A stretch of 64,000 nt of DNA from a virus, in IMG/VR virus record IMGVR_UViG_3300034103_001442, positions 1-64,000 of that record; one strand, written 5' to 3'. Positions 38,538 to 45,479 of this stretch are shown here, piece by piece. The notes under the pieces were generated by a model. The model ran no database searches. It was not told the DNA's origin and worked only from the letters and a program-made list of their open reading frames with translations. Both the position numbers and the translations under genes were made by a program. Every line of letters starts with the position of its first letter. The first letter of the stretch is position 1.

Positions 38538-40061
38538 TTATGTTACTGGTTTGTTTGTTACTTTAGCACTGTTGCCATTGTTGTTGTACATAAAGTTGAC
38601 CCCACCTTTATAATTGGTGTCCTCTTCAAGACCTAGAGTCAAGAGAAACGTCGATGCCGTGGTTATATTTCTAACGTCATGATCGCCAAAATCATTTGGC
38701 GGTTCACTTATATACCTACTACCATCACTTGTTACATATACAACTCTTGAACCGTCTTTATTGGTGTATTTTTTCGTAGTGCTTACAACTGTTCCGTTTT
38801 GCCCCTTTGTATCACTTGAGGCGACAGGCGTTGTATTGGCTCCTGTTCCACTGGTTGAAGAGTTTTCTACTTCAGCTGTTGCATTAGTCATAGCCACAAG
38901 GTCTTTAACTTCTTGTACAGCATTTTCGATTACGCCCACGGCTGAGGTGTTTGATTTTCTTCCATAATCGTCGGAGGTAAAGTATTCAATTTCTAATAAA
39001 GATACACTCAATAAAATAAATGATGGGGCTGGGTTTGTCCCACTGTTAAAAAAGGTTGGAGAGTCTGGCGCGTAATTTACTGAAACGTTTTCGATCATGC
39101 AGTGTTTGAAGGTGTACAAGTTACTTTTAGTGTTATTTTCTATATCATCATCACTTGACGCCCAAGGCATCAATTTAACCTTAATCATTTCTGGCATTTC
39201 TAATAGATTTACACTATCACTAATGAATGCTGGCAGTGCCGCTTGTTTTAATCTCAATAATAATTTACGTAGCGTTTCGCTTTCTTCTGCATTATTTGGG
39301 GCAAACAACCAATCAAAACGGTGTCTACGTAATGTTGGAGATTTAAACAATGCAGAAATGTGAGGGTTTGGTATTGCGCCAGCCATTTGCTGAGCCACTG
39401 CGAAAATTTGATTCGCCACAAATTCTTTTGCGGTATATGCTCCTGCGGTTACTAAAGCAGTTTTCGCAGCATCGGCTGCAGACTTACCCTGAAGGTCTTG
39501 AACAGTTGCTGGAGACGTAACGGCTCCAACAAGACCAAGTTCTAAACTAGAATCATATGATATTTCATGTCTATCTTCTAAAGTTCTAGGTAAAGGTAGG
39601 ATGATTACGTCTCTTACCTCCATTTCTGCTTTAGATTGAGGTGTTGGTCTTTTATATTTTTTGATTTCCAAACGCATATGGTAATCATTTAACGTTGATG
39701 GAAATCTCAAAACGTTAGAAGCATCGCCTTGGGTTTCTGTTTCTAACGTTCCTGGATCATCTGCATCCGCATCAATTAGACCACGATTTTGCTGAATTTC
39801 CTCTTTGGTTGCTCTGTTAATGTCTTTACCGAGAGCGCCGAAAAACTCTGCTGCTAGATCAGCGACGATTGCATCGCCGAGTTGGCTAACAATATTTTTA
39901 CCAGAACCTTGACCGAGACCAACCTTGGCCAAAGCATCAGAAAGGGCACCAGTCAATTTCTCTTCGGCTTTTGCTTGAAGTTTATCTGCCAAACTGTTGG
40001 CAAACTTTTTGATTGGATTTTTTTCTTTTTTGAAAAGATCTGATACGTTTAAGTCTGCCAT
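38538..40061 (-). CDS. 48: Baseplate tail-tube cap protein gp48-like (507 aa)
   Basis: Contains RHRFDWLFAPNNAEESETLRKLLLRLKQ, MPEMIKVKLMPW, FKHCMIENVSVNYAPDSPTFF and FILLSVSLLEIEYFTSDDYG, the conserved blocks of gp48-type tube-cap proteins. It is longer than T4 gp48 (364 aa), with an extended helical N-terminus (residues 1-120) and a low-complexity tail. gp48 sits on the hub and, with gp54, starts tube polymerisation. First gene of the leftward baseplate operon, 29 nt after its TATAAATA late box. Confidence 0.8.
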   Translation of the reverse strand: MADLNVSDLFKKEKNPIKKFANSLADKLQAKAEEKLTGALSDALAKVGLGQGSGKNIVSQLGDAIVADLAAEFFGALGKDINRATKEEIQQNRGLIDADADDPGTLETETQGDASNVLRFPSTLNDYHMRLEIKKYKRPTPQSKAEMEVRDVIILPLPRTLEDRHEISYDSSLELGLVGAVTSPATVQDLQGKSAADAAKTALVTAGAYTAKEFVANQIFAVAQQMAGAIPNPHISALFKSPTLRRHRFDWLFAPNNAEESETLRKLLLRLKQAALPAFISDSVNLLEMPEMIKVKLMPWASSDDDIENNTKSNLYTFKHCMIENVSVNYAPDSPTFFNSGTNPAPSFILLSVSLLEIEYFTSDDYGRKSNTSAVGVIENAVQEVKDLVAMTNATAEVENSSTSGTGANTTPVASSDTKGQNGTVVSTTKKYTNKDGSRVVYVTSDGSRYISEPPNDFGDHDVRNITTASTFLLTLGLEEDTNYKGGVNFMYNNNGNSAKVTNKPVT

Positions 40062-40090
40062 TGATTCACGCCGAGGTAGATGTTACGGAT

Positions 40091-40102
40091 TATTTATAAA
40101 TA
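40091..40102. promoter_or_regulatory. Divergent overlapping T4-type late promoters
   Basis: The 12-bp sequence TATTTATAAATA contains TATAAATA on the plus strand (40095-40102, 6 nt before the gp4 ATG at 40109) and TATAAATA on the minus strand (40098-40091, 29 nt before the gp48 ATG at 40061). TATAAATA is the T4 late -10 box recognised by gp55-RNA polymerase. The two boxes share four base pairs, so one site would serve the leftward baseplate operon and the rightward block. Confidence 0.75.
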
Positions 40103-40108
40103 CCTCCC

Positions 40109-40552
40109 ATGGCTTATCAAGGTGTGTTTAAGCCCAAGAACCCACAAAAATACTTGGGCAACCCTACAAATATCATTTATCGTAGCCGCTGGGAGTTGAT
40201 TTTTATGTCATATCTTGACTCCCAGCAGAACGTCATTCAGTGGGCATCTGAAGAGTTTTGCATTCCATACAGATCACCAATGGACAACCGTGTACATCGC
40301 TACTTTCCAGACTTTTTGGTGAAGAAAAAGACACCCGAGAATCAAATAGAGACGCTCGTAGTTGAAATCAAACCAATGAGCCAATCCAAACCCCCAAAGC
40401 CGCAAACAGGCAAGCCGACACGTGCCTACCTCCGCGAGGTGTACAACTGGGGTATTAATTCAGCCAAGTGGGAAGCGGCGAATAAATATTGTGAAGAAAG
40501 AGGGTGGAAATTTCTGGTCATTGGGGAAAAAGAACTTGGCATCAATTTTTGA
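40109..40552 (+). CDS. 4: Head completion nuclease gp4 (147 aa)
   Basis: Length as T4 gp4 (150 aa). PD-(D/E)XK nuclease pattern: RSRWELIFMSYLD (Glu29), HRYFPDFLV (Asp68) and LVVEIKP (Glu86-x-Lys88), as in Tn7 TnsA-like nucleases. gp4 is needed for head completion before tail joining. First gene of the rightward late block; ATG 40109 follows CCTCCC, without an obvious Shine-Dalgarno, and the late box ends 6 nt before it, so the transcript leader would be absent or very short. Confidence 0.88.
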   Translation: MAYQGVFKPKNPQKYLGNPTNIIYRSRWELIFMSYLDSQQNVIQWASEEFCIPYRSPMDNRVHRYFPDFLVKKKTPENQIETLVVEIKPMSQSKPPKPQTGKPTRAYLREVYNWGINSAKWEAANKYCEERGWKFLVIGEKELGINF

Positions 40553-41132
40553 CAGAATCGTAATTCAGGGTGTTCGTGAGGGTAAAATCCCAGCACGCAC
40601 TCAAGATGCACGCAATTGGTTCCGTGACACGGCTCAGAAAATCAGAGCAGTGAATGAGCGCAGCCTGATGAAAAACGAAAAAGATCGTTTGGTCAGTCAG
40701 CCAATCGTCGGTAGCATGTACATGTTCTATTATGACCCAAAGTATGCTGCTGAACTGCCATACTATGACAGATTTCCTCTCGTTTTCCCATACAAAAAGG
40801 TTGAGGGTGGCTTTTATGGGCTCAACCTTCACTATTTACCACTGCAATACCGAGCAAAATTGATGGATGGTTTGTACAGTTTCGCAAACAACACTCGCTA
40901 TGATGAGTCAACAAAACTCAAAATGAGTTATCAACTGCTATCAAATGCAGCCAAACTTCGTTTTTTCGAACCTTGTTTGAAGAGATATTTGATTGACCAT
41001 GTGGGATCTAAATTCATGTATGTTTACCCATCAGAGTGGGATATTGCATTGTTTTTACCAACAGAAAGATTTGCCAAAAAGACCAAGTCACAAGTCTGGG
41101 CAGACTCTAAACGCATGCTGGGAGGCATATAA
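40536..41132 (+). CDS. Conserved T4-like phage protein of unknown function (198 aa), TTG start
   Basis: Protein (M)ASIFDRIVIQGVREGKIPARTQ ... WFRDTAQKIRAVNERSLM ... MYMFYYDPKYAAELPYYDRFPLVFP ... LNLHYLPLQYRAKLMDGLY ... SEWDIALFLPTERF. Proteins with these blocks occur in marine T4-like phages next to gp4, unassigned. Conserved sequence begins at ASIFDRI, so the TTG at 40536, preceded by TTGGGGAAAAAG, is the best start; it overlaps the gp4 end by 17 nt. A longer frame upstream reads through gp4 and looks spurious. The stop overlaps the next ATG by one base. Confidence 0.78.
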   Translation: MASIFDRIVIQGVREGKIPARTQDARNWFRDTAQKIRAVNERSLMKNEKDRLVSQPIVGSMYMFYYDPKYAAELPYYDRFPLVFPYKKVEGGFYGLNLHYLPLQYRAKLMDGLYSFANNTRYDESTKLKMSYQLLSNAAKLRFFEPCLKRYLIDHVGSKFMYVYPSEWDIALFLPTERFAKKTKSQVWADSKRMLGGI

Positions 41133-42112
41133 TGGCTGAGTCTTTAGAAGAAGCAATTGCAGTTGCCAACCAACAGGCTGGGTTAGATCAAAAAAATAAA
41201 AACACGCTTGGTGGTCCAACCAGTTATGCAGCCACAGAAACATTAAGAAATCGTCCTGCTGCAGAGCAATTAAATGCTGAACAAGAATTGGAAACTGTTA
41301 CTGTTGTTTCCCGCGCAAGACCATTTAACATTAATGAATTTAGATCAGAACTCAACACAAATGGAGTTTTGCGTAGCCACAGTTTTACAATGGTTATGCA
41401 ACCGCCAAAAATGTTTTCTGATAATGAACAATTTTTAACTGTTTTTGGTGATGAAACGTTTAGTGGTCCAATCCAAAATCCAGATTTAAGAAATCTAATA
41501 ATGCGTTGTGAATCTGTCGTTGTTCCTGGTGTAAACTTTTTTACATCTGACAATATTAGACGCTATGGTTATGGTCCAATTGAACGTCGCCCATATTTGC
41601 CACAGTTTAACCCAATCACCGCAACATTTGTTGTTGATAGGGCTGCTGAAGTAATTCGCTTTTTTCACCTGTGGAATAATGGTATCATGAACCATGACGT
41701 TTTTGTGGGGGGATTCAATGGCTCTCCAGACACTGTTTCAAAACCATACTTTTTGCGATATAAAGACGATTATATTAGCCCACAGTTGACGATTTTCGTA
41801 TATGATGAAAAATTTCAACAGTCATTTGTTGTTAAATTGAGAGACGCTTACCCATTGACAACAACAGATATTTCAATGTCGTGGGGTGCAACAGATGATG
41901 TTATTAGATACAGCGTAACATTTATGTACACTGATATGGCAATTGATTTCAAGTCGATAGGAACTGGTGGTGGTAAAATACTCGCATCTGCTGACAGTGG
42001 TCCAGATTTCAAAGCGGGCAAAGGTATTGTTGATAAGATTAAAAACCTTGTCAATGGAAAAATTTATTCAGCCCAAGAAAAGATTACAAATAAGATTTTA
42101 AATTCATTTTAA
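41132..42112 (+). CDS. 54: Baseplate tail-tube initiator, gp54-like (326 aa)
   Basis: From residue ~70 it has the tail-tube (gp19/gp54) superfamily pattern: MRCESVVVPGVNFFTSDNIRRYGYG, PFIERRPYLPQF-like strand, AAEVIRFFHLWNNGI, a YKDDYISPQLTIFVYDEKFQ hairpin and LRDAYPLTTTDISMSWGATDD followed by VIRYSVTFMYTDM. T4 gp54 (320 aa) has the same length and starts tube assembly on gp48. The window holds no separate gp19, so a tube role cannot be excluded, but the long N- and C-terminal extensions favour gp54. Confidence 0.7.
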   Translation: MAESLEEAIAVANQQAGLDQKNKNTLGGPTSYAATETLRNRPAAEQLNAEQELETVTVVSRARPFNINEFRSELNTNGVLRSHSFTMVMQPPKMFSDNEQFLTVFGDETFSGPIQNPDLRNLIMRCESVVVPGVNFFTSDNIRRYGYGPIERRPYLPQFNPITATFVVDRAAEVIRFFHLWNNGIMNHDVFVGGFNGSPDTVSKPYFLRYKDDYISPQLTIFVYDEKFQQSFVVKLRDAYPLTTTDISMSWGATDDVIRYSVTFMYTDMAIDFKSIGTGGGKILASADSGPDFKAGKGIVDKIKNLVNGKIYSAQEKITNKILNSF

Positions 42113-42130
42113 TGAAATGAGGAGTTGATC

Positions 42131-42841
42131 ATGGCTTTACCGAAAATACAATCACCTACATTTGAAGTGATTATACCATCCATTAACAAAACTGTTTTGT
42201 TTAGACCATTTTTAGTCAAAGAAGAAAAAATTCTTTTAATGGCTCAACAAAGCAATGATGATAAAGATATTATCAAGGCTATCAAGCAAGTTGTCAACAA
42301 CTGTTGTTTAGATGATAAATTAGACATCGACAAACTGGCAACATTTGATCTTGAGTATTTGTTTCTGAAACTTCGAGCAAGATCAGTGAACAACGTTGTC
42401 GAAATTTTATACAAAGATGCAGAAGATGAAAAGGAATACAAATTTTCTATAAATTTGGATGATGTTGAAGTTACGATGCCGAAAAAATCTGAAAAAAATA
42501 TTAAGATCAATAAGAAGTCTGGCATCGTTATGAAATACCCGAACTTGAGCATCGTGGACCAAATTAAAGATTTTAAAGATGAAATGGAGTTTTTAAACTT
42601 CTTCATCATTAAATGTATCGATGAAATTTACGATGAAAATGATGTTTACCCTGCATCAGAACAAACAGATGAAGAGTTGCAAGAGTTCATTGACAATTTG
42701 GATGTGAAAACCTTTGACAAAATCAGAGAGTTTATGGAGAATATGCCAAAACTTGAACATGTTATAACTTATACTAACTCTTTAGGAAAAGAGAAAAAAG
42801 TAACGTTGAGTACACTAAATGATTTTTTTACATTGGGCTGA
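42131..42841 (+). CDS. 26: Baseplate hub assembly chaperone gp26 (236 aa)
   Basis: Begins MALPKIQSPTFEVIIPSINKT with FRPFLVKEEKILLMAQQSND, IIKAIKQVVNNC and FDLEYLFLKLRARSV, the hallmark of the T4 baseplate gp26 family (T4_baseplate). Start chosen at ATG 42131, 6 nt after GGAG. In tailed phages this family precedes the tape-measure gene, like lambda gpG. The last codons GAT TTT TTT ACA TTG GGC TGA contain a slippery heptamer; a -1 slip would produce a 292-residue fusion with the gp51-like segment. Confidence 0.88.
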   Translation: MALPKIQSPTFEVIIPSINKTVLFRPFLVKEEKILLMAQQSNDDKDIIKAIKQVVNNCCLDDKLDIDKLATFDLEYLFLKLRARSVNNVVEILYKDAEDEKEYKFSINLDDVEVTMPKKSEKNIKINKKSGIVMKYPNLSIVDQIKDFKDEMEFLNFFIIKCIDEIYDENDVYPASEQTDEELQEFIDNLDVKTFDKIREFMENMPKLEHVITYTNSLGKEKKVTLSTLNDFFTLG

Positions 42842-42892
42842 GTCATACCAGTTTAGCAAATTATTATAACATAATTTTCTCATTGGCTCAGC
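42823..42892 (+). promoter_or_regulatory. Putative -1 programmed ribosomal frameshift signal (gp26 to gp51-like)
   Basis: Slippery heptamer T TTT TTT at 42823-42829 in the gp26 reading frame, a 7-nt spacer (42830-42836), then a stem in which 42837-42845 (GCTGAGTCA) pairs with 42884-42892 (TGGCTCAGC): nine pairs, one of them G-U, closing a 38-nt loop. The gp26 stop codon (42839-42841) lies inside the 5' arm. The layout is that of classical -1 frameshift sites. Confidence 0.75.
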
Positions 42893-43008
42893 ATCATAAA
42901 TACTCGATAAGTGATATTGAAAATTTGATACCGTTTGAAAGAGACTTGTATGTACAAATGTTAATAGACTTTTTGGAAAAAGAAAAAGAAAAAAGAGAGC
43001 AAAAATAA
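42829..43008 (+). CDS. 51: gp51-like -1 frame extension of gp26 (59 aa), no start codon
   Basis: The -1 frame after the slippery site encodes YIGLSHTSLANYYNIIFSLA, then QHHKYSISDIENLIPFERDL and YVQMLIDFLEKEKEKREQK, ending at TAA 43006-43008. The 'HHKYS.S.IE..IPFERD.YV..L' pattern fits gp51-type baseplate hub assembly proteins and frameshifted tail-chaperone extensions. The frame is closed by TGA just upstream of the heptamer (42820-42822) and holds no ATG, GTG or TTG before the conserved part, so independent initiation is unlikely. Too short and start-less for standard gene callers. Confidence 0.72.
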   Translation, partial: YIGLSHTSLANYYNIIFSLAQHHKYSISDIENLIPFERDLYVQMLIDFLEKEKEKREQK

Positions 43009-44451
43009 ATGCCATTACCACTAGCAGGAATATTAGGAACCCTCGGAAGAGGAGCAATGTTAGCGAGATCAGTAACGCCAATTGTTTCGGGATTATCACT
43101 CAGCAGATTTGGTATGGGTAGAGTTTTCCCATTTTTGAAAGACACTCTGAAAAAAGGGGCAGAACTGATAAAACGTGGCGGCAAAGGCGTGGCGAAAAGA
43201 ATTCCTACTGCTGCTGCATTATTTCTTGGTCTTAATAAATTTGGCTCCAAATTTGGTGAAGAGGGCGGGGAATTTTTACAACCAGAGCAAAATGGTGGTG
43301 CGCAAAATGGTGGTGCGTTTTCGGAACGTGGTGTACTTGGTGCTGGGGGTGGTGAAGCATTAGGTGCTGCATTACCAAGTTTAAGAAATGCAAACATTCC
43401 ATCGCTGCCAAGTTATAAAAGTGGTAAAGAAGGAGAAACTACAGCCAAACTTCTTTCAATTGCAATTAAATATCTTGCTGGAATTGATGCCACTTTAAAA
43501 AACCAACTTGACGTACAAAGAGCATCATTTACACAAACAAATCAAGCAACAAGAGAAAAAAGTTTAGAGGGTTCCGATATAGAGGGGGGCAGACCTACAT
43601 CATCAATAGTATCAAGGATGAAAAGTGCTGGTGGTGGTATTTTGTCTTTCTTTTCCAGTATGTTAATGAAAACATTACTTTTAACTGCACCATTGATTAT
43701 CAAAAAGATTTCCGACATGGTGGATGGGTTTGATTTTGGTTTTGGTGATGATGAAGAAACCGAACCAAGAGCAACACCTCAAAATGGAATGACAAATCAA
43801 AATGGAATGACAAACGATAGACCATCTACAGGCGTTTTGTCTGTCAGAAACAATAATCCTGGTAATTTGAGATTTGCTAATCAAAGAGGGGCAATAGGAA
43901 AAGACAAAAACGGTTTTGCTATATTCCCAACTCGAGAAGCTGGAATGGAGGCAATGAGGCGTCAAGTCGCAAAGGACACTCAAGAAAGAGGTTTGACATT
44001 AGAAAATTTCATTAAAAAATATGCCCCGCCAAGCGAAAATCCAACTTCTGAATATGTGAAAAACGTTTCAGAAAAAACTGGAATTGCTCCAAATGCAAAA
44101 GTTCCTTCTGATAAAATACCTGATGTTATGAGGGCGATGGTGCTTCAAGAGGGCGGTCAACAGGCAATTCAATATTTTTATAACAATCAAGCCCCTACTT
44201 CTGGACAAATGGTTGCTCAACAAACTTCAGGGTCAGCAGCAAAAATTTCAGAAGCAGCAGTTGATAGAGCCGCCAGAGAAAGCGGAGTGGCAACAACGCC
44301 AACAACACCTGCACCAGTTGTAGTCGCTCAAAACGCACCACCGCCAAGTTCAACGACGGTGACTTCTGGTGGTCCTGGCGACCCAAGCAGTGTAAGTTCT
44401 GATAGAACGTTGATGACTTGGATTCAATACTTTTCACCATTGCAAGCATAA
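43009..44451 (+). CDS. Tail protein with lysozyme-like 'RNNNPGNLR' domain; candidate tape measure (480 aa)
   Basis: The N-terminal half is Gly/Ala-rich with hydrophobic stretches (GILSFFSSMLMKTLLLTAPLII, split around residues 205-235). Residues ~278-375 contain VRNNNPGNLRFANQRGAIGK, NGFAIFPTREAGMEAMRRQV, LENFIKKYAPPSENPTSEYV, the pattern of phage structural peptidoglycan-degrading domains (PRD1 P5/P7-like, lysozyme superfamily). Its place directly after the gp26/gp51 chaperone is where tape-measure genes lie (T4 gp29). It starts one codon-overlap after the gp51 frame (TAA ATG). It may replace the lysozyme lost from gp5. Tape-measure role is inference. Confidence 0.68.
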   Translation: MPLPLAGILGTLGRGAMLARSVTPIVSGLSLSRFGMGRVFPFLKDTLKKGAELIKRGGKGVAKRIPTAAALFLGLNKFGSKFGEEGGEFLQPEQNGGAQNGGAFSERGVLGAGGGEALGAALPSLRNANIPSLPSYKSGKEGETTAKLLSIAIKYLAGIDATLKNQLDVQRASFTQTNQATREKSLEGSDIEGGRPTSSIVSRMKSAGGGILSFFSSMLMKTLLLTAPLIIKKISDMVDGFDFGFGDDEETEPRATPQNGMTNQNGMTNDRPSTGVLSVRNNNPGNLRFANQRGAIGKDKNGFAIFPTREAGMEAMRRQVAKDTQERGLTLENFIKKYAPPSENPTSEYVKNVSEKTGIAPNAKVPSDKIPDVMRAMVLQEGGQQAIQYFYNNQAPTSGQMVAQQTSGSAAKISEAAVDRAARESGVATTPTTPAPVVVAQNAPPPSSTTVTSGGPGDPSSVSSDRTLMTWIQYFSPLQA

Positions 44452-44480
44452 AAAAAGAGGGGTGGCTTTCACCACCCCTC
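44450..44480 (-). terminator. Rho-independent terminator of the gp32 transcript
   Basis: Perfect 9-bp stem GAGGGGTGG/CCACCCCTC (44457-44465 with 44472-44480) around a 6-nt loop. Read on the minus strand it is followed by seven U residues (44456-44450). On the plus strand no T-run follows, so it mainly ends the leftward gp32 operon, though the hairpin may also stop the converging rightward transcript. Confidence 0.88.
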
Positions 44481-44507
44481 CCAACCCAATCAATCTTCAG
44501 CCGCGAA

Positions 44508-45407
44508 TTAATCCTCGCTAGCAAGTTTCTTGAAGAACTCAAGATCCTCGTCATCATCACTGCTTGTGGCAGTGACTGGAGCCTCCTTCGCCTTGAATGT
44601 AGGTGCTTCAGTAGCATCCTCCGTAGCGAGTTCGGCGCGAGTGTTAGGACGTGGTGCTGAGCCATCAAGACCCAAAACCATATCCAAACGTGCCTTGAGT
44701 TCCGCATAGGACTTGAAGTGCTTCGGGTCAACGAGTTCCTTGAGGGAATACTCCTTGTTCCAAACTTCCTCAAGTTTATCGTCCTCATCGAATAGTGGTG
44801 CGGGGGAATCGAATTCGGACTTATCGTAGTTGCGGTATCCCTCAACATTACGAATTTTCAACTTGAAGTTAGCACCCTTCCAAAGATCGAAAGGATTAAC
44901 TGGCTTTTCATCCTCAAACTGAGGATACATCATATCGTTAATCTTATCGAAAATCTTTTTACCATATCTAAAGAGAAATACTTTACCCTCATTGGCAGGG
45001 TTGGATGAGTCCTTCAGCACCATAATATTTGAAACATAAGTTAGGCGACGCTTTTGCTTACGTGCGAGTTCCTTATCGGACTCAATACCGCTGTTCCAAA
45101 GTTTGCTGTTGTACTCACCAACAGGGTCTTCCTTGTTCAAAGTCGTGAGTGACTTCTCGATATACCAAAGACCGCTTGGTCCTTGGAAACCGTGATCCCA
45201 AATGCGGACAAAAGGAATGTCCTCATTGCCTGGGGCTGGAAGAAAACGGATGAGGGCAAAACCATTACCTGCCTTATCAACCGTTGGCTTCCAATACTTT
45301 TCTTCTTCTTTAGAATTATCGAATGTGTTTTTGTTTAGTTTCTCCAACTCTTTGGTGAGTTTATCGAAACTGCTTGCGCTTGAACGCTTTAGGTCAGCAA
45401 ATGACAT
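44508..45407 (-). CDS. 32: Single-stranded DNA-binding protein gp32 (299 aa)
   Basis: T4 gp32 family: N-terminal LKRSSASSFDKLTKELEKL resembles the LAST-type cooperativity motif, an OB core follows (YWKPTVDKAGNGFALIRFLP, PFVRIWDHGFQGP, RRLTYVSNIMVLKD, NPFDLWKGANFKLKIRNV), and the C-terminus is acidic (SSDDDEDLEFFKKLA), as used for partner binding. T4 gp32 has a zinc site (His64, Cys77, Cys87, Cys90); this protein has no cysteine at all, so zinc binding is absent. Coordinates ssDNA in replication and recombination with gp59. Start preceded by AAGGAG. Confidence 0.93.
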   Translation of the reverse strand: MSFADLKRSSASSFDKLTKELEKLNKNTFDNSKEEEKYWKPTVDKAGNGFALIRFLPAPGNEDIPFVRIWDHGFQGPSGLWYIEKSLTTLNKEDPVGEYNSKLWNSGIESDKELARKQKRRLTYVSNIMVLKDSSNPANEGKVFLFRYGKKIFDKINDMMYPQFEDEKPVNPFDLWKGANFKLKIRNVEGYRNYDKSEFDSPAPLFDEDDKLEEVWNKEYSLKELVDPKHFKSYAELKARLDMVLGLDGSAPRPNTRAELATEDATEAPTFKAKEAPVTATSSDDDEDLEFFKKLASED

Positions 45408-45479
45408 ATGTATCTCCTTGTATATCGTTGTATTACTTTGTATATCGTAGTATATGCCTTGTGGGCATGGTTATTTATA
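45408..45479 (-). promoter_or_regulatory. gp32 leader: late promoter, hairpin and direct repeat
   Basis: Read leftwards: TATAAATA late box (45479-45472), a small hairpin ATGCC-CACAA-GGCAT (45468-45454), then two copies of ACGATATACAA, the second running into AAGGAG before the ATG at 45407. T4 gp32 represses its own translation by binding a structured, AT-rich leader; this arrangement could serve that role, but no pseudoknot is apparent. Confidence 0.55.
45472..45479 (-). promoter_or_regulatory. Late -10 box TATAAATA upstream of gp32
   Basis: Perfect T4 late box 64 nt upstream of gp32, in the gap after the carbamoyltransferase gene. Confidence 0.65.

Noticed and set aside
40422-40535. Extended N-terminus of the 198-aa unknown protein
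   Set aside because: This part reads gp4 in another frame; conserved sequence starts at the TTG 40536.
42895-42902. CATAAATA on the plus strand as a promoter for the 480-aa gene
   Set aside because: It lies inside the conserved gp51-like coding frame, 107 nt from the ATG, so the match is weak evidence.
44195-44848. 217-codon minus-strand frame across the gp32 end
   Set aside because: It runs through the terminator and both flanking genes in other frames; composition is not protein-like.
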